Below are positions 17,457 to 25,883 of a DNA stretch of 29,283 bases, piece by piece. The translations under genes and the position numbers were made by a program. This DNA is from Thermoplasmata archaeon (GTDB lineage Archaea > Thermoplasmatota > Thermoplasmata > Lutacidiplasmatales > UBA184): the NCBI GenBank assembly GCA_022749905.1, contig JAKIWU010000003.1, positions 1-29,283 on the forward strand, given 5' to 3'. Numbering within the stretch: position 1 is the first letter of the stretch; the number at the start of each line of letters is the position of its first letter. The notes under the pieces were generated by a model. That model ran no database searches. It was given only the letters and a program-made list of their open reading frames with translations, and was not told where the DNA came from.

Positions 17457-18428
17457 CTAGTGCGACTCCAACGGTCGATCGCCCTGGGCGCGGGCGGTCA
17501 ACGCCGCGGACTCGGCGAACTCCGGTAGGTCGTCGATCCCCTCCGACGTCCGGGTCTCCGAGGCCTTCAGCTCCCGGAGCATCCGGAGCACCCAAGGTCG
17601 CGAGAAGACGAGCGCGATCGGGATGACCGCAAGGACCACCATGAGGGCGTCGACCCAGTAGCCCGGGACCCAGGCCGCGCTCGGCATGCCGAGGATCGTG
17701 GCGGCGGTGTTGGGGATGAGCACGGTCGCGCTGACGAGTCCGAGAAGGAGCGCGATGTACGTGATCCCGAGCATCCGGATGTTCGAGGTGTTCGTCAGGA
17801 CCGCGATCCGATTCGAGAAGATCGACAGGCGGTTCGCGGTCTGGGCGATCCGGTTCGACTCCTCGGCGTTCCGCATGAGGATGAGGTCGCTCAACGACTG
17901 CTGGACCGTGAGCGCGATCTCGCGTACCCGTTCGAGCTCCTCCCGGAGCGAGGGGAGCGCCTTCTCCGCCGTCGGGAACGCGCGGCCGAACGGGCCGGCG
18001 GCCTCGCTCAACACCACGAGCGCACGGCCGATGAGCGCACGCAGTCCCGACGTTTCCCTCTGCAGCGCCCAGATCTCGCGCGCCGGCGCTTCCCGTCCGC
18101 GCCGCTGGAGGTCCGCGAGCCTCGCGTCGTAGTCTTCCGCCCTCTCGAGGAACCGCCGCATCGCGTCGGCAACGAGGTCCACCAGGGTCGCACCCGCGCC
18201 CGTCACGCCGTGGCCGATGGACGGGCCGACCGGCGGCGTCGCGGCACCGAGGAACGTGGCCCGTCCGGACTCGATCCAGATGCCCACCCACTCCGGCGTC
18301 GTGCCCGCGCGCGGGAGGCCGAGGGTGAGGAGCGTCCCCGCGCTCGCATGCAGCACGGGGTGCCGCGCGAGATCGGAGGCGTCGCGCCCGAGCGCTTCGA
18401 GGGCCCCGGGGAGCGATGTGACCGGCAC
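17457..18428 (-). CDS. CorA-like membrane protein
   Basis: A 323-residue protein with the CorA/ZntB-like plan: an alpha/beta N-terminal half, a long helical region (about 90-210: RFLERAEDYDARLADLQRRG, IALTVQQSLSDLILMRNAEES, NRLSIFSNRIAVLTNTSNIR), then two membrane helices (about 217-238 and 258-276). The loop after the first helix reads ILGMPSAAW, where CorA has GMN. The match is by architecture, so magnesium transport is not assured. The C-terminal cytosolic tail is about 45 residues, longer than in CorA. The start is a GTG 17 bases after the gyrB stop; the frame is open further up but only through gyrB. Co-transcription with gyrB is likely. Confidence 0.7.
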   Translation of the reverse strand: MPVTSLPGALEALGRDASDLARHPVLHASAGTLLTLGLPRAGTTPEWVGIWIESGRATFLGAATPPVGPSIGHGVTGAGATLVDLVADAMRRFLERAEDYDARLADLQRRGREAPAREIWALQRETSGLRALIGRALVVLSEAAGPFGRAFPTAEKALPSLREELERVREIALTVQQSLSDLILMRNAEESNRIAQTANRLSIFSNRIAVLTNTSNIRMLGITYIALLLGLVSATVLIPNTAATILGMPSAAWVPGYWVDALMVVLAVIPIALVFSRPWVLRMLRELKASETRTSEGIDDLPEFAESAALTARAQGDRPLESH

Positions 18429-18445
18429 GAACGATCGGACCCTCG

Positions 18446-20359
18446 CTAGATGTCGAGGTTCGTGACCTCGACCGCGTGCTCCTGGATGTACTGGCGACGG
18501 GGTTCGACCTCCTCGCCCATCAGGATCGAGAAAAGCGCGTTCGCCTTCACCGCATCGTCCACCGTGACCCGAAGGAGCTCGCGGCCGCCGGGCTTCATCG
18601 TCGTGTCGGCGAGCTGACCCGCGTTCATCTCCCCGAGTCCCTTGTACCGCTGGATCGTCACGCCCTTCGCGCCCCACTCCTGGAGCGTCTTGTCGCGCTC
18701 CTCATCGGAGTACGCCCACTGGAACTTCGAGCCCTTCTGAAGCCGGTAGAGGGGCGCCTGGGCGATGTAGACGTAGCCCTCGGTGATCAGCGCCGGCATC
18801 TTCCGGTAGAAGAGGGTGAGGAGGAGCGTCCGGATGTGCGATCCGTCGACGTCGGCATCGGTCATGAGGATCACCTTGTGGTAGCGGAGCTTTGCGAGGT
18901 CGAGCTCGTCGCCGATCCCGGTCCCGATCGCGGTGAGCAGGGCCCGGATCTCCTCGTTCTGCAGCATCTTGTCGAGCCGGGCCTTCTCGACGTTGAGGAT
19001 CTTCCCGCGCAGGGGAAGGATCGCCTGGAACTCCCGGTCCCGGCCCTGCTTCGCGGTCCCGCCCGCCGAGTCTCCTTCGACGATGAACAGCTCGCACTCG
19101 ACGGGATCGCGCGAATGGCAATCGGCGAGCTTCCCGGGGAGACCGCCCCCCTCGAGGAGGCCCTTCCGGCGGGTGAGCTCCCGCGCCTTCCGAGCCGCCT
19201 CCCGAGCCTGGGCCGCCTGGACCGCCTTCGAGATGAGGCCCTGCCCGACGGACGGATGCTCCTCAAGGAACTCGGCGAGCTTCTCGTTGATGGCGCTCTC
19301 GACCTGGCCCTTCACCTCGGAGTTCCCGAGCTTCGCCTTCGTCTGACCCTCGAACTGGGGTTCGAGGACCTTGATGGAGAGGACGCACGCGAGCCCCTCC
19401 CGGACGTCCTCGCCGGTGAGCCCGTCCTCGGAGCTCTTGAGGAAATTGCGTTGGCGCGCGTAATCGTTCAGCGTCCGCGTGAGGGCGGACTTGAGGCCGG
19501 CGACGTGCGTCCCACCGTCGACGGTGTTGATCGTGTTCACGAAGGCGAGCGTCGTGTCGTTGTAGCCGTCGTTGTACTGGAGGGCGACCTCGATGTCGGT
19601 CTGCTCGCGCACGGCGTGCAGGAAGATCGGGGTGGGGAACAGAACGTTCTTGCCGGCGTTCAGGTCGGCCACGAACTCGCTGATCCCGCCCGCGTGGTGA
19701 TAGGTGGCGGCGGTGCCGTCGCGCTCGTCGGCGAAGTGGATCGTGACCTGGGGGTTCAGGAAGGAGAGCTCCTTCAGCCGGCGCTCGACGATCTCCTTGT
19801 CGAAGATCACGGTCTCGAAGATCGTCGGGTCGGGCTTGAAGCGCGCCTCGGTGCCCGTGCCCTCCGCCTTTCCCTCGACCGAGAGCGGCGCGACGGGCGT
19901 CCCCTTCTCGTACCGCTGGAAGTACTCCTGGCCCCCGCGCCGGACCCGGACCTCGAAGAACTCGGAGAGCGCGTTGACCACGTGGAGGCCGACCCCGTGG
20001 AGCCCGCCCGAAACCTTGTAGGTGTTCTTGTCGAACTTCGAACCCGCATGCAGGATCGTGAGGACGATCTCGAGCGCCGGTCGGTGGTACTTCGGGTGCT
20101 CCTCGACGGGGATGCCCCGGCCGTTGTCGATGACCGTGCAGGTGCCGTCGGAGTTGAGGCGGACCTCGATCTCCGTGCACGAGCCCGCGAGGACCTCGTC
20201 GATCGAGTTCTCCACCACCTCCCAGATCAGGTGGTGCAGGCCCCGCGTGTCGGTCGATCCGATGTACATCCCGGGACGCTTCCGGACCGCAGAAAGGCCC
20301 TCGAGGATCTGGATGGAACTCGCGTCGTAGGAGCGCGCGGAAGCGACCTGGTCTGCCAT
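18446..20359 (-). CDS. gyrB: DNA gyrase subunit B
   Basis: A 637-residue type IIA topoisomerase ATPase subunit of normal bacterial length. The GHKL ATPase shows HHLIWEVVENSIDEVLAG, VIDNGRGIPVEEHPK and KVSGGLHGVGLHVVNALS. The transducer region has FVNTINTVDGGTHVAG. The Toprim domain has LFIVEGDSAGGTAKQGRD and MTDADVDGSHIRTLLLT. The C-terminus has IQRYKGLGEMNAGQLADTTM. DNA gyrase in euryarchaea and Thermoplasmatota is of bacterial origin and introduces negative supercoils with GyrA, which is not in this window. The ATG at 20359 has a TATA-like CCTTATACT (reverse strand, 20407-20415) upstream, giving a leader of about 26 bases. Confidence 0.96.
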   Translation of the reverse strand: MADQVASARSYDASSIQILEGLSAVRKRPGMYIGSTDTRGLHHLIWEVVENSIDEVLAGSCTEIEVRLNSDGTCTVIDNGRGIPVEEHPKYHRPALEIVLTILHAGSKFDKNTYKVSGGLHGVGLHVVNALSEFFEVRVRRGGQEYFQRYEKGTPVAPLSVEGKAEGTGTEARFKPDPTIFETVIFDKEIVERRLKELSFLNPQVTIHFADERDGTAATYHHAGGISEFVADLNAGKNVLFPTPIFLHAVREQTDIEVALQYNDGYNDTTLAFVNTINTVDGGTHVAGLKSALTRTLNDYARQRNFLKSSEDGLTGEDVREGLACVLSIKVLEPQFEGQTKAKLGNSEVKGQVESAINEKLAEFLEEHPSVGQGLISKAVQAAQAREAARKARELTRRKGLLEGGGLPGKLADCHSRDPVECELFIVEGDSAGGTAKQGRDREFQAILPLRGKILNVEKARLDKMLQNEEIRALLTAIGTGIGDELDLAKLRYHKVILMTDADVDGSHIRTLLLTLFYRKMPALITEGYVYIAQAPLYRLQKGSKFQWAYSDEERDKTLQEWGAKGVTIQRYKGLGEMNAGQLADTTMKPGGRELLRVTVDDAVKANALFSILMGEEVEPRRQYIQEHAVEVTNLDI

Positions 20360-20406
20360 CGTGAAACGGGTGCCGGAACGACACCCAAAAACAGACCGGG
20401 GGGGCC

Positions 20407-20415
20407 AGTATAAGG
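20407..20415 (-). promoter_or_regulatory. TATA box of gyrB
   Basis: CCTTATACT on the reverse strand, centred about 52 bases before the gyrB ATG, in an otherwise GC-rich stretch. It predicts transcription start near 20385. Confidence 0.5.
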
Positions 20416-20488
20416 CTTGCCGCGCAGTTGAATTCCCGCGCGATTCGAGGGTCGTTCCGGCCGTCGAAGAATTCCGTCCGGCGCGGTC

Positions 20489-20518
20489 GATTTTGGGGGC
20501 TCAAAAATCCGGCCCCAA
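20489..20518. promoter_or_regulatory. AT-rich dyad between gyrB and grpE, candidate operator
   Basis: TTTTG-N6-CAAAA (20491-20506) is a dyad, extended by GA/TC on the outside with one extra A. It overlaps a second possible hairpin, TTGGGG (20493-20498) with CCCCAA (20513-20518). It stands out from the GC-rich surroundings and lies between the gyrB TATA and the grpE TATA-like CCAAATAAC at 20582-20590. Binding by a heat-shock regulator is inference only. Confidence 0.3.
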
Positions 20519-20613
20519 GGCGACCGCTCCCTGCCGCCACCCGGTGCCGGCCCCCCGGACGGCCTTCGTGTCTCCGAAATGCCAAATAACACGCATCGGT
20601 GGACCGGGCCGGA

Positions 20614-21258
20614 ATGAGCGAGGAGAAGGCCAAGCCGGACGCTCCTCCCGAGGAGCCGCCCCAGGGGGCCCCGCCGAACGCCACGACCCCGCCCGCTCTG
20701 TCCGAACCGGGCATGCCCGTCGCGGCCGACGAGGCGACCTCGCCCACCGGGTCACCGGAGGAGCCCGGACCGGACTGGGAAACCCGATTCAAGTATCTCT
20801 TCGCGGATTTCGAGAACTACCGCAAGCGCGGCGAGCGGGATCGGGAGGGGGCGCGCGTCCGGGCCGAAGCCGAGCTCCTCAAGGAACTGTTGCCGATCCA
20901 CGACGCGTTCGAGCGGGCGCGCGAATCCTCGAAGAGCGCGGCTGCGTCCGACCCGATCCGCAAAGGCCTCGAACTCCTCTCGAAGGAGTGGGACGGATTC
21001 CTCGCGCGGGAGGGGGTGCGCTCGCTCGCGAAGCCCGGTGGCTCCTTCAATGCCGACGAGCACGAGGCCGTGGCGGAGGCGCCCGTTCGGCCGGGCCACG
21101 CGGCGGGGACGATCGTCGAGATCGTTCAGCAAGGATACCGATTCCGAGGGGGCCTCCTACGCCCGGCCAAGGTGGTCGTCGCGCGTACGCCTCCGCCTGC
21201 GGCAGCCGCCGAAGAGAAAGCGAGTGGTGGCATCGCAGGCTCCGGGACGTCGGAGTAA
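20614..21258 (+). CDS. grpE: GrpE nucleotide-exchange factor
   Basis: A 214-residue GrpE, the exchange factor of DnaK. The first 50 residues are Pro/Ala/Glu-rich and disordered. The long dimer helix includes FKYLFADFENYRKRGERD and RAEAELLKELLPIHDAFERA. The C-terminal beta domain shows GGSFNADEHEAVAEAPV, GTIVEIVQQGYRFRGGLLRPAKVVVA, matching the GrpE signature. A Pro/Ala/Gly-rich tail follows. The ATG at 20614 is preferred over GTG 20599 because CCAAATAAC (20582-20590) sits about 28 bases upstream. DnaK and DnaJ are not in this window. Together with ClpB it indicates a complete bacterial-type chaperone system. Confidence 0.92.
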   Translation: MSEEKAKPDAPPEEPPQGAPPNATTPPALSEPGMPVAADEATSPTGSPEEPGPDWETRFKYLFADFENYRKRGERDREGARVRAEAELLKELLPIHDAFERARESSKSAAASDPIRKGLELLSKEWDGFLAREGVRSLAKPGGSFNADEHEAVAEAPVRPGHAAGTIVEIVQQGYRFRGGLLRPAKVVVARTPPPAAAAEEKASGGIAGSGTSE

Positions 21259-21272
21259 CCCAGGTAGGGTCC

Positions 21273-22577
21273 TTGGCGCGCTCGTCGGAGATCTCGGGGT
21301 TCTACAAGCTCTCGGTGGAGGAGCGCCGCCGGGTGATCGCGGAGTGGGCTGGTCTCACGGAGGCCGAGGCACGCGTCTACGATTTTCCGCCCGGGATCGA
21401 CCCCGGCATTCTGACACGCATGATCGAGAACGTCGTGGGTTCGTTCGCGCTTCCCCTCGGGATCGCGACGAACTTCCAGATCAACGGACAGGACTACCTC
21501 ATCCCCATGGCGATCGAGGAGCCGAGCGTCGTCGCCGCCGCCTCGAACGCCGCCAAGGTGGCGCGTGCGGGGGGCGGGTTCACGGCCCAGACGACCGCGC
21601 CGGTGATGATCGGGCAGATCCAGATCCTCGATGTGGCCGACCCCGTCGCCGCGCGCGTCCGGATCCTCGGCGACCGCGAGAACCTGCTCGCGCAGGCCAA
21701 CGCGAAGGATCCGATGCTCGTCAAGTTCGGAGGCGGAGCGAAGGACCTCGAGGTTCGGATCGTGCCGACCCCACGGGGAACGATGGTGATCGTCCACCTC
21801 CTCGTCGACGCGCGCGACGCGGGGGGGATGAACGCTGTGAACACGATGTGCGAGGCCCTCGCGCCCAACGTCGCACGGCTCGCGCAGGGGCGCGCCGTCC
21901 TCCGGATCATCTCGAACCTCGCGGTCGAACGGCTCGCGCGGGCCACCGCAACGTTCCCGGCCCACCTGTTGAAGACCGACACCGCAACCGGACCCGACGT
22001 CGTCGAGGCGATCCTCGACGCCTACACCCTCGCCTCCGTCGACCCGTACCGGTGCGCCACCCACAACAAGGGCATCATGAACGGTGTCTCGGCCGTGGTC
22101 ATCGCCACCGGGAACGACTTCCGGGCGATCGAGAGCGGCGCGCACACGTACGCTGCCTACCTCGCCCGGGACGGCGGCGTGGTCCGTCCCCTGACGACTT
22201 ACGAGAAGAATGCGGCGGGAGACCTCGTCGGAACGATCGAGATTCCGACCGCCGTCGGCCTCATCGGCGGTGCGACCGCGGTCCATCCGACCGCGAAGGC
22301 GAACGTCCGGCTCCTTGGCGTGAAGAGCGCCCAGGAACTCGCGCAGATCCTCGCCTCGGTGGGACTCGCTCAGAATTTCGCGGCGCTGCGCGCCCTTGCC
22401 ACCGAGGGCATCCAGCGCGGCCACATGGAGCTGCACGCTCGCAATATCGCAGCGACGGCCGGAGCGCGGTCCGACGAGGTCGACCGGGTGGTCGCCCGCC
22501 TCGTCAGCGAGCACGCCATCCGGATCGATCGGGCGCGCGAGGTCCTCGAGGAGATGCGGCGCGCCCCGCCGCCATGA
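21273..22577 (+). CDS. hmgA: Class II hydroxymethylglutaryl-CoA reductase
   Basis: A 434-residue HMG-CoA reductase making mevalonate for archaeal lipids. It is class II: it begins MARSSEISGFYKLSVEERRR, has ENVVGSFALPLGIATNFQ near residue 51, and lacks an N-terminal membrane anchor. The catalytic residues match the Pseudomonas mevalonii enzyme: Glu in IEEPSVVAAAS (about 82), Lys in CATHNKGIMNG (about 266), Asp in ATGNDFRAIESGAHTYA (about 282) and His in ELHARNIAATAG (about 387). Class II enzymes occur in Thermoplasmata and Archaeoglobus and are usually taken as bacterial in origin. The TTG at 21273 was chosen because no ATG or GTG precedes the conserved start and it is 14 bases after the grpE stop, with AGGTAGGGT upstream. 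Confidence 0.93.
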   Translation: MARSSEISGFYKLSVEERRRVIAEWAGLTEAEARVYDFPPGIDPGILTRMIENVVGSFALPLGIATNFQINGQDYLIPMAIEEPSVVAAASNAAKVARAGGGFTAQTTAPVMIGQIQILDVADPVAARVRILGDRENLLAQANAKDPMLVKFGGGAKDLEVRIVPTPRGTMVIVHLLVDARDAGGMNAVNTMCEALAPNVARLAQGRAVLRIISNLAVERLARATATFPAHLLKTDTATGPDVVEAILDAYTLASVDPYRCATHNKGIMNGVSAVVIATGNDFRAIESGAHTYAAYLARDGGVVRPLTTYEKNAAGDLVGTIEIPTAVGLIGGATAVHPTAKANVRLLGVKSAQELAQILASVGLAQNFAALRALATEGIQRGHMELHARNIAATAGARSDEVDRVVARLVSEHAIRIDRAREVLEEMRRAPPP

Positions 22578-23170
22578 AGGTCGGGGTCCTCGCGCTCCAG
22601 GGGGACGTCCCCGAACAGCGCCGGGGATTCGAACGGCTTCTCGGGGCGGACTCGGTCCTCTCGGTCCGTCGACCGGACGACCTCGAGTCGGTCCACGCCC
22701 TCGGCATGCCGGGAGGCGAGAGCACGGCGATCTCGCAGCTCCTCGACGATGCCGGGATGCGAGAGCCCCTCGAACGGAGGATCCGAGAGGGTCTCCCGGT
22801 GCTCGCCACCTGTGCGGGCCTTATCCTTCTCAGCCGGCGCCTCGAGCGAGTCCCCGGACTCCGGGAACCGAGGCCGATGGAGCTTCTGGACGTCACCGTC
22901 CGCAGGAACGACTACGGCCGGCAGCGAGAATCCTTCGAGGCGCCCGTTCACGTGGAGGGCCTTGTAGGGGGCCCGTTCCCGGGGGTATTCATCCGGGCGC
23001 CCCGGATCCTCGCCACGGGCCCTGAGGCCCACATCCTGGCCCGGCGAGGCGACGAGGTGGTCGGCGTGTCCGCGGGGAGGGTGTGGGGCCTGACGTTCCA
23101 CCCCGAGCTCTCGGACGACACGCGCGTGCACGCGCGCTTCCTCTCGGAGTCCCTCGGGTGGCGGCTCTAG
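22574..23170 (+). CDS. pdxT: Pyridoxal 5'-phosphate synthase glutaminase subunit PdxT
   Basis: A 198-residue class I glutamine amidotransferase that supplies ammonia to PdxS for pyridoxal phosphate. It begins MKVGVLALQGDVPEQRRGFERL. It has GMPGGESTAISQLLDDAG, the nucleophile Cys in VLATCAGLILLSRR, RNDYGRQRESFEAPV, FIRAPRI, and the His-Glu pair in LTFHPELSDDTRVHARF. All motifs are diagnostic of PdxT. The ATG overlaps the hmgA TGA (ATGA), so the two are translationally coupled although their pathways differ. pdxS is not next to it, unlike many genomes. Confidence 0.95.
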   Translation: MKVGVLALQGDVPEQRRGFERLLGADSVLSVRRPDDLESVHALGMPGGESTAISQLLDDAGMREPLERRIREGLPVLATCAGLILLSRRLERVPGLREPRPMELLDVTVRRNDYGRQRESFEAPVHVEGLVGGPFPGVFIRAPRILATGPEAHILARRGDEVVGVSAGRVWGLTFHPELSDDTRVHARFLSESLGWRL

Positions 23171-23661
23171 AGGCGAAGGAACGCGATCACGGCCCCCACC
23201 AACGCGACGGACCCAACGAGGGCTAGGGCGAGGTACATCCACCGCCGGAGCGGGCGAGCGGACCCGAACGCGATGGGAAACGGGCCGAGGAGGAGCACGC
23301 CGCCCCACGCCCGCTCCGTGGTCGGCTTAGGGGACCCGAGAGCGCCCCCTCCTGTCATCCGGCTCTCGGGGGGCGCGATGCCATCGAATTCCGCGGCCTG
23401 CGCGAACAGCAATACGAATCCGACGACGATCAGGAGGAGACCGAGGAAGAACGGAAGCGACGATCCCGTAACAGCGGGGATGATCACGAGGAGAACTAGG
23501 TGCGCTTGCCCCGTCGCGATCGCGTACACGATCAGGGAAATGCCGGCGGCCAGGGACGTGAGCCCGAGAATCTCGGCCACGCGACGCATCCGGATCCCGG
23601 AAGGCTCCCTCCGGGAGGTCTCGCGGGTGCCACGGGCCGGGGGGGGAGGTGTAGCGTTCAT
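23167..23661 (-). CDS. DUF131 / TIGR00304-type small membrane protein
   Basis: A 164-residue membrane protein with about four hydrophobic segments: AEILGLTSLAAGISLIVYAIA, LVLLVIIPAVTGSSLPFFLG, LLLIVVGFVLLFAQ, and a C-terminal LALALVGSVALVGAVIAFL. The motif WGGVLLLGPFPIAFGS matches the hallmark of the archaeal DUF131 family, whose function is not known. The ATG at 23661 was chosen over 23724 because the extra residues have no family character; an internal ATG (RRVAEIL) is also possible. The stop overlaps the pdxT stop by four bases, tail to tail. Confidence 0.72.
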   Translation of the reverse strand: MNATPPPPARGTRETSRREPSGIRMRRVAEILGLTSLAAGISLIVYAIATGQAHLVLLVIIPAVTGSSLPFFLGLLLIVVGFVLLFAQAAEFDGIAPPESRMTGGGALGSPKPTTERAWGGVLLLGPFPIAFGSARPLRRWMYLALALVGSVALVGAVIAFLRL

Positions 23662-23768
23662 GGAACCTTTAGAGTGCTGTCGAGAATGGTGCGCGCACCC
23701 GTAGGGTCCTCCCGACGACTCCATCGGCGGGTTTTTAAGGGCGGAGCCAAGATGCCGGATGGGGTTCC

Positions 23769-24263
23769 ATGAGCCATCATGTACCGACCGCAGCGGGCGT
23801 CCTGACGATTGTGGGTGGAGTCTTCATCCTCTTGGCGGGAGCGGCCCTCGCCGCGATCGGCTCCTTCCTCGCGTTTTTCATCGGCGGTATCGCGTATCTG
23901 TTCTACATCGGACTCGTGGTCGGGATCATCACCCTCGTGATGGGCATCCTGATGCTCGTCATGCCCCAAATGAAGACGGCCTGGGGTGCGATCACGATCG
24001 TCCTCGCCATCGTGAGCCTCCCGACAGCGCTCGGCGGGTTCATCGTCGGGTTCATCCTCGCTCTCCTCGGCGGCATCTTCGCCATCACCTACAAGGTCGC
24101 CGCCCAACCGATGGGCTCGATGGGGATGCCTGGCATGCCGATGCCCCCGATGGCGGCGGCACCGATGATGGGGGGTCCGCTCCCCGCGGTGTGCCCCTCG
24201 TGCGGCGGCGCGAACATCAACGCAGCCACACGCACCTGCATGAACTGCGGGCGCACCCTGTAG
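23769..24263 (+). CDS. Membrane protein with C-terminal zinc ribbon
   Basis: A 164-residue protein with about four membrane helices: TAAGVLTIVGGVFILLAGAA, SFLAFFIGGIAYLFYIGLVV, IITLVMGILMLVMP, and ITIVLAIVSLPTALGGFIVG running on into FILALLGGIF. A Met/Pro/Gly-rich linker follows (QPMGSMGMPGMPMPPM), then a zinc ribbon, AVCPSCGGANINAATRTC then MNCGRTL. This layout of helices, linker and a double CxxC is common in archaeal membrane proteins of unknown role. The ATG at 23769 lies about 34 bases after the centre of GTTTTTAAG (about 23730-23738). It is divergent from the DUF131 gene. Confidence 0.78.
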   Translation: MSHHVPTAAGVLTIVGGVFILLAGAALAAIGSFLAFFIGGIAYLFYIGLVVGIITLVMGILMLVMPQMKTAWGAITIVLAIVSLPTALGGFIVGFILALLGGIFAITYKVAAQPMGSMGMPGMPMPPMAAAPMMGGPLPAVCPSCGGANINAATRTCMNCGRTL

Positions 24264-24302
24264 CTCCCCCGGATCAGGGGCGCCGCACTGCCTGCGGCTC
24301 GG

Positions 24303-25406
24303 CTAGTGGTACGTGTCGAACCGATACGGTTCCATCGGTAGCTCCCCGAGCGCCATCAGGAACTCGGGCGGCGTCAGCATTGGGCGCGGATACGACGCGG
24401 CATCGTCGAGCGCGATCCTCGGACAGGCCGTGTTGACGTAGGCATCGAACTGCCGGCCCTCGAGGTCCCGAGGATCGAGGCGGCCCGCAACGAGGATCTC
24501 GGCTTCGCGCCCGCGTCGTCGTGCCCGTTCGGCTAACGAGGCCGCCATGCCCGACCGGTTCTGGCCCTCGAACGTCGAGACCAGGATCCCGAACCTGCGG
24601 GCGTCGAGCGCCCTCGCCACCATCAGCAGCCTCCCACGGATCAATCCAGCCCGGTCGACCGGCGGCTCGAGCTCGTTCCGCAACGGGTCGAGGGCCCAGA
24701 CGGGACGATCGACCGCCAGGGCGAGCCCGAGCGGATGGAACCGTCCCGTCCCGAGGAACAGGAACGCCTCGGCCCACGCGCCAAGGGACTGGGCGCTGGT
24801 GTAGTTGCAGCCGAGTGCCTGCGCCGCATGCGCGAGCCGGTGGTCTCCGGCACCGGTCCGAAGCTCGATGCCACGCGCAGCGAGCGCCTTCGTGAGCGGC
24901 TCCACGAGATCGAGGTGCTGCACCGATGCGACGACCCCGAGGCGATGGGGGAGACCGCCGCCGGCGACGGTCGCGGCGAGCGACGCTGGATCGCCGCCGG
25001 TCGAGCGCATCTCGACGAAGTAGGTGGGGAGCGGATACGCGACGTTGGGGATGGGGGAGTGCCCGAGCACCACGAGAGCGTCGGCGCCGGCGATCTTGTC
25101 CGCTGCGGGAGCGTCGCACGCGCCGAAACACGCTCGCGAGACCATGACCACGGGCCGGCCCGTCGCCTCCCGGATCTCGGAGGCGAGTTCGTGGGCGTTC
25201 CGAACGAGACCCGCGGGAACCTGCAGGGCGAGCTTCCGGTGCCTGCCCTCCCGGATCGCTTCCAGAAGGGGCGGTCCGACGTCGGGGAACACGCGGGAGA
25301 TCGGGGATCGAACGACCGGCGGGCTCGACGGGTCGAGGATCGCCGCGATCGAAGAGGCGCCCGGAGGATCGTCCGAGGATCGCAAGGAATCCCCCACGGG
25401 ATGCAC
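24303..25406 (-). CDS. dph2: Diphthamide biosynthesis enzyme Dph2
   Basis: A 367-residue archaeal Dph2, which transfers a 3-amino-3-carboxypropyl group from S-adenosylmethionine to a His of elongation factor EF2. It uses a 4Fe-4S cluster and an unusual radical. The three cluster cysteines are visible in three spaced segments: SRACFGACDAP (about 92), LGCNYTSAQ (about 198) and NTACPRIALDD (about 326). Other family marks are LALQVPAGLVRNAHEL, ALVVLGHSPIP, VVASVQHLD, FGILVSTFEGQNR and the C-terminal end of the domain. The start is GTG 25406; the N-terminal ~30 residues are longer than usual and may be an overlong start. It is 15 bases after the Nudix gene. Confidence 0.92.
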   Translation of the reverse strand: MHPVGDSLRSSDDPPGASSIAAILDPSSPPVVRSPISRVFPDVGPPLLEAIREGRHRKLALQVPAGLVRNAHELASEIREATGRPVVMVSRACFGACDAPAADKIAGADALVVLGHSPIPNVAYPLPTYFVEMRSTGGDPASLAATVAGGGLPHRLGVVASVQHLDLVEPLTKALAARGIELRTGAGDHRLAHAAQALGCNYTSAQSLGAWAEAFLFLGTGRFHPLGLALAVDRPVWALDPLRNELEPPVDRAGLIRGRLLMVARALDARRFGILVSTFEGQNRSGMAASLAERARRRGREAEILVAGRLDPRDLEGRQFDAYVNTACPRIALDDAASYPRPMLTPPEFLMALGELPMEPYRFDTYH

Positions 25407-25421
25407 GACCCGAACGGTGCG

Positions 25422-25883
25422 CTAAGCGTTTGGGGGAGGACCCAAGCTCTGTTCGCGCGCAAGGATGGAGCGGAGCCTCTCGACGGCATCCCGATTGTCC
25501 GGGTAGTGAAGGCGCGCTGCGGCTTCGGACAAGTCCAACCACGCGGCGTCCTCGTGCTCCGCGCTCAGCCGCGGGACCCGCTCGCCGGCGAGCTCGACCC
25601 CAAACGCATGGAGCCGCCACCGTCCTCCACCCGGTCCCTCGAACTCCACCTCCCAGTCGAGCGGGAAGATCCGAAGGAATTCGGAGAACCCGGTCTCCTC
25701 GAGGAGTTCTCGGAGGAGGGCCGACGGATAGTCCCCGTCCCGCCGCTCCACCTTGCCGCTGACGGGAACCCAGATCTGTCCACGCTCGGGTGGCCTTCGG
25801 AGCACGAGGAGCCGCGGCGGACGCCCCGCGAAGAGGTAGCCTTCGACGCACTCCTGGTCGATCGGGTGTGCGCTAGCCGCCAC
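25422..25883 (-). CDS. Nudix hydrolase
   Basis: A 153-residue Nudix-fold protein. The box reads GKVERRDGDYPSALLRELLEETGF. The second half (RELLEETGF) is perfect, but the first part has one extra residue and an Asp or Gly where the first Glu is expected, so it is slightly off the GX5EX7REUXEEXGU rule. Upstream are ECVEGYLFAGRPPRLLVLRR and IWVPVSG; downstream is AEHEDAAWLDLSEA, a typical end. The substrate is unknown. The start is a GTG at 25883 that overlaps the end of the NAC gene by 11 bases. The frame is open to 25979 but that part is Arg/Ser-rich and within NAC. Confidence 0.85.
   Translation of the reverse strand: MAASAHPIDQECVEGYLFAGRPPRLLVLRRPPERGQIWVPVSGKVERRDGDYPSALLRELLEETGFSEFLRIFPLDWEVEFEGPGGGRWRLHAFGVELAGERVPRLSAEHEDAAWLDLSEAAARLHYPDNRDAVERLRSILAREQSLGPPPNA

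Noticed and set aside
18476..20413. A 645-codon forward frame opposite gyrB
   Set aside because: Antisense of gyrB; no family features.
20361..21272. An N-terminal extension of HMG-CoA reductase across grpE
   Set aside because: This part is a shifted frame of grpE and its upstream region. The conserved class II start is at the TTG 21273.
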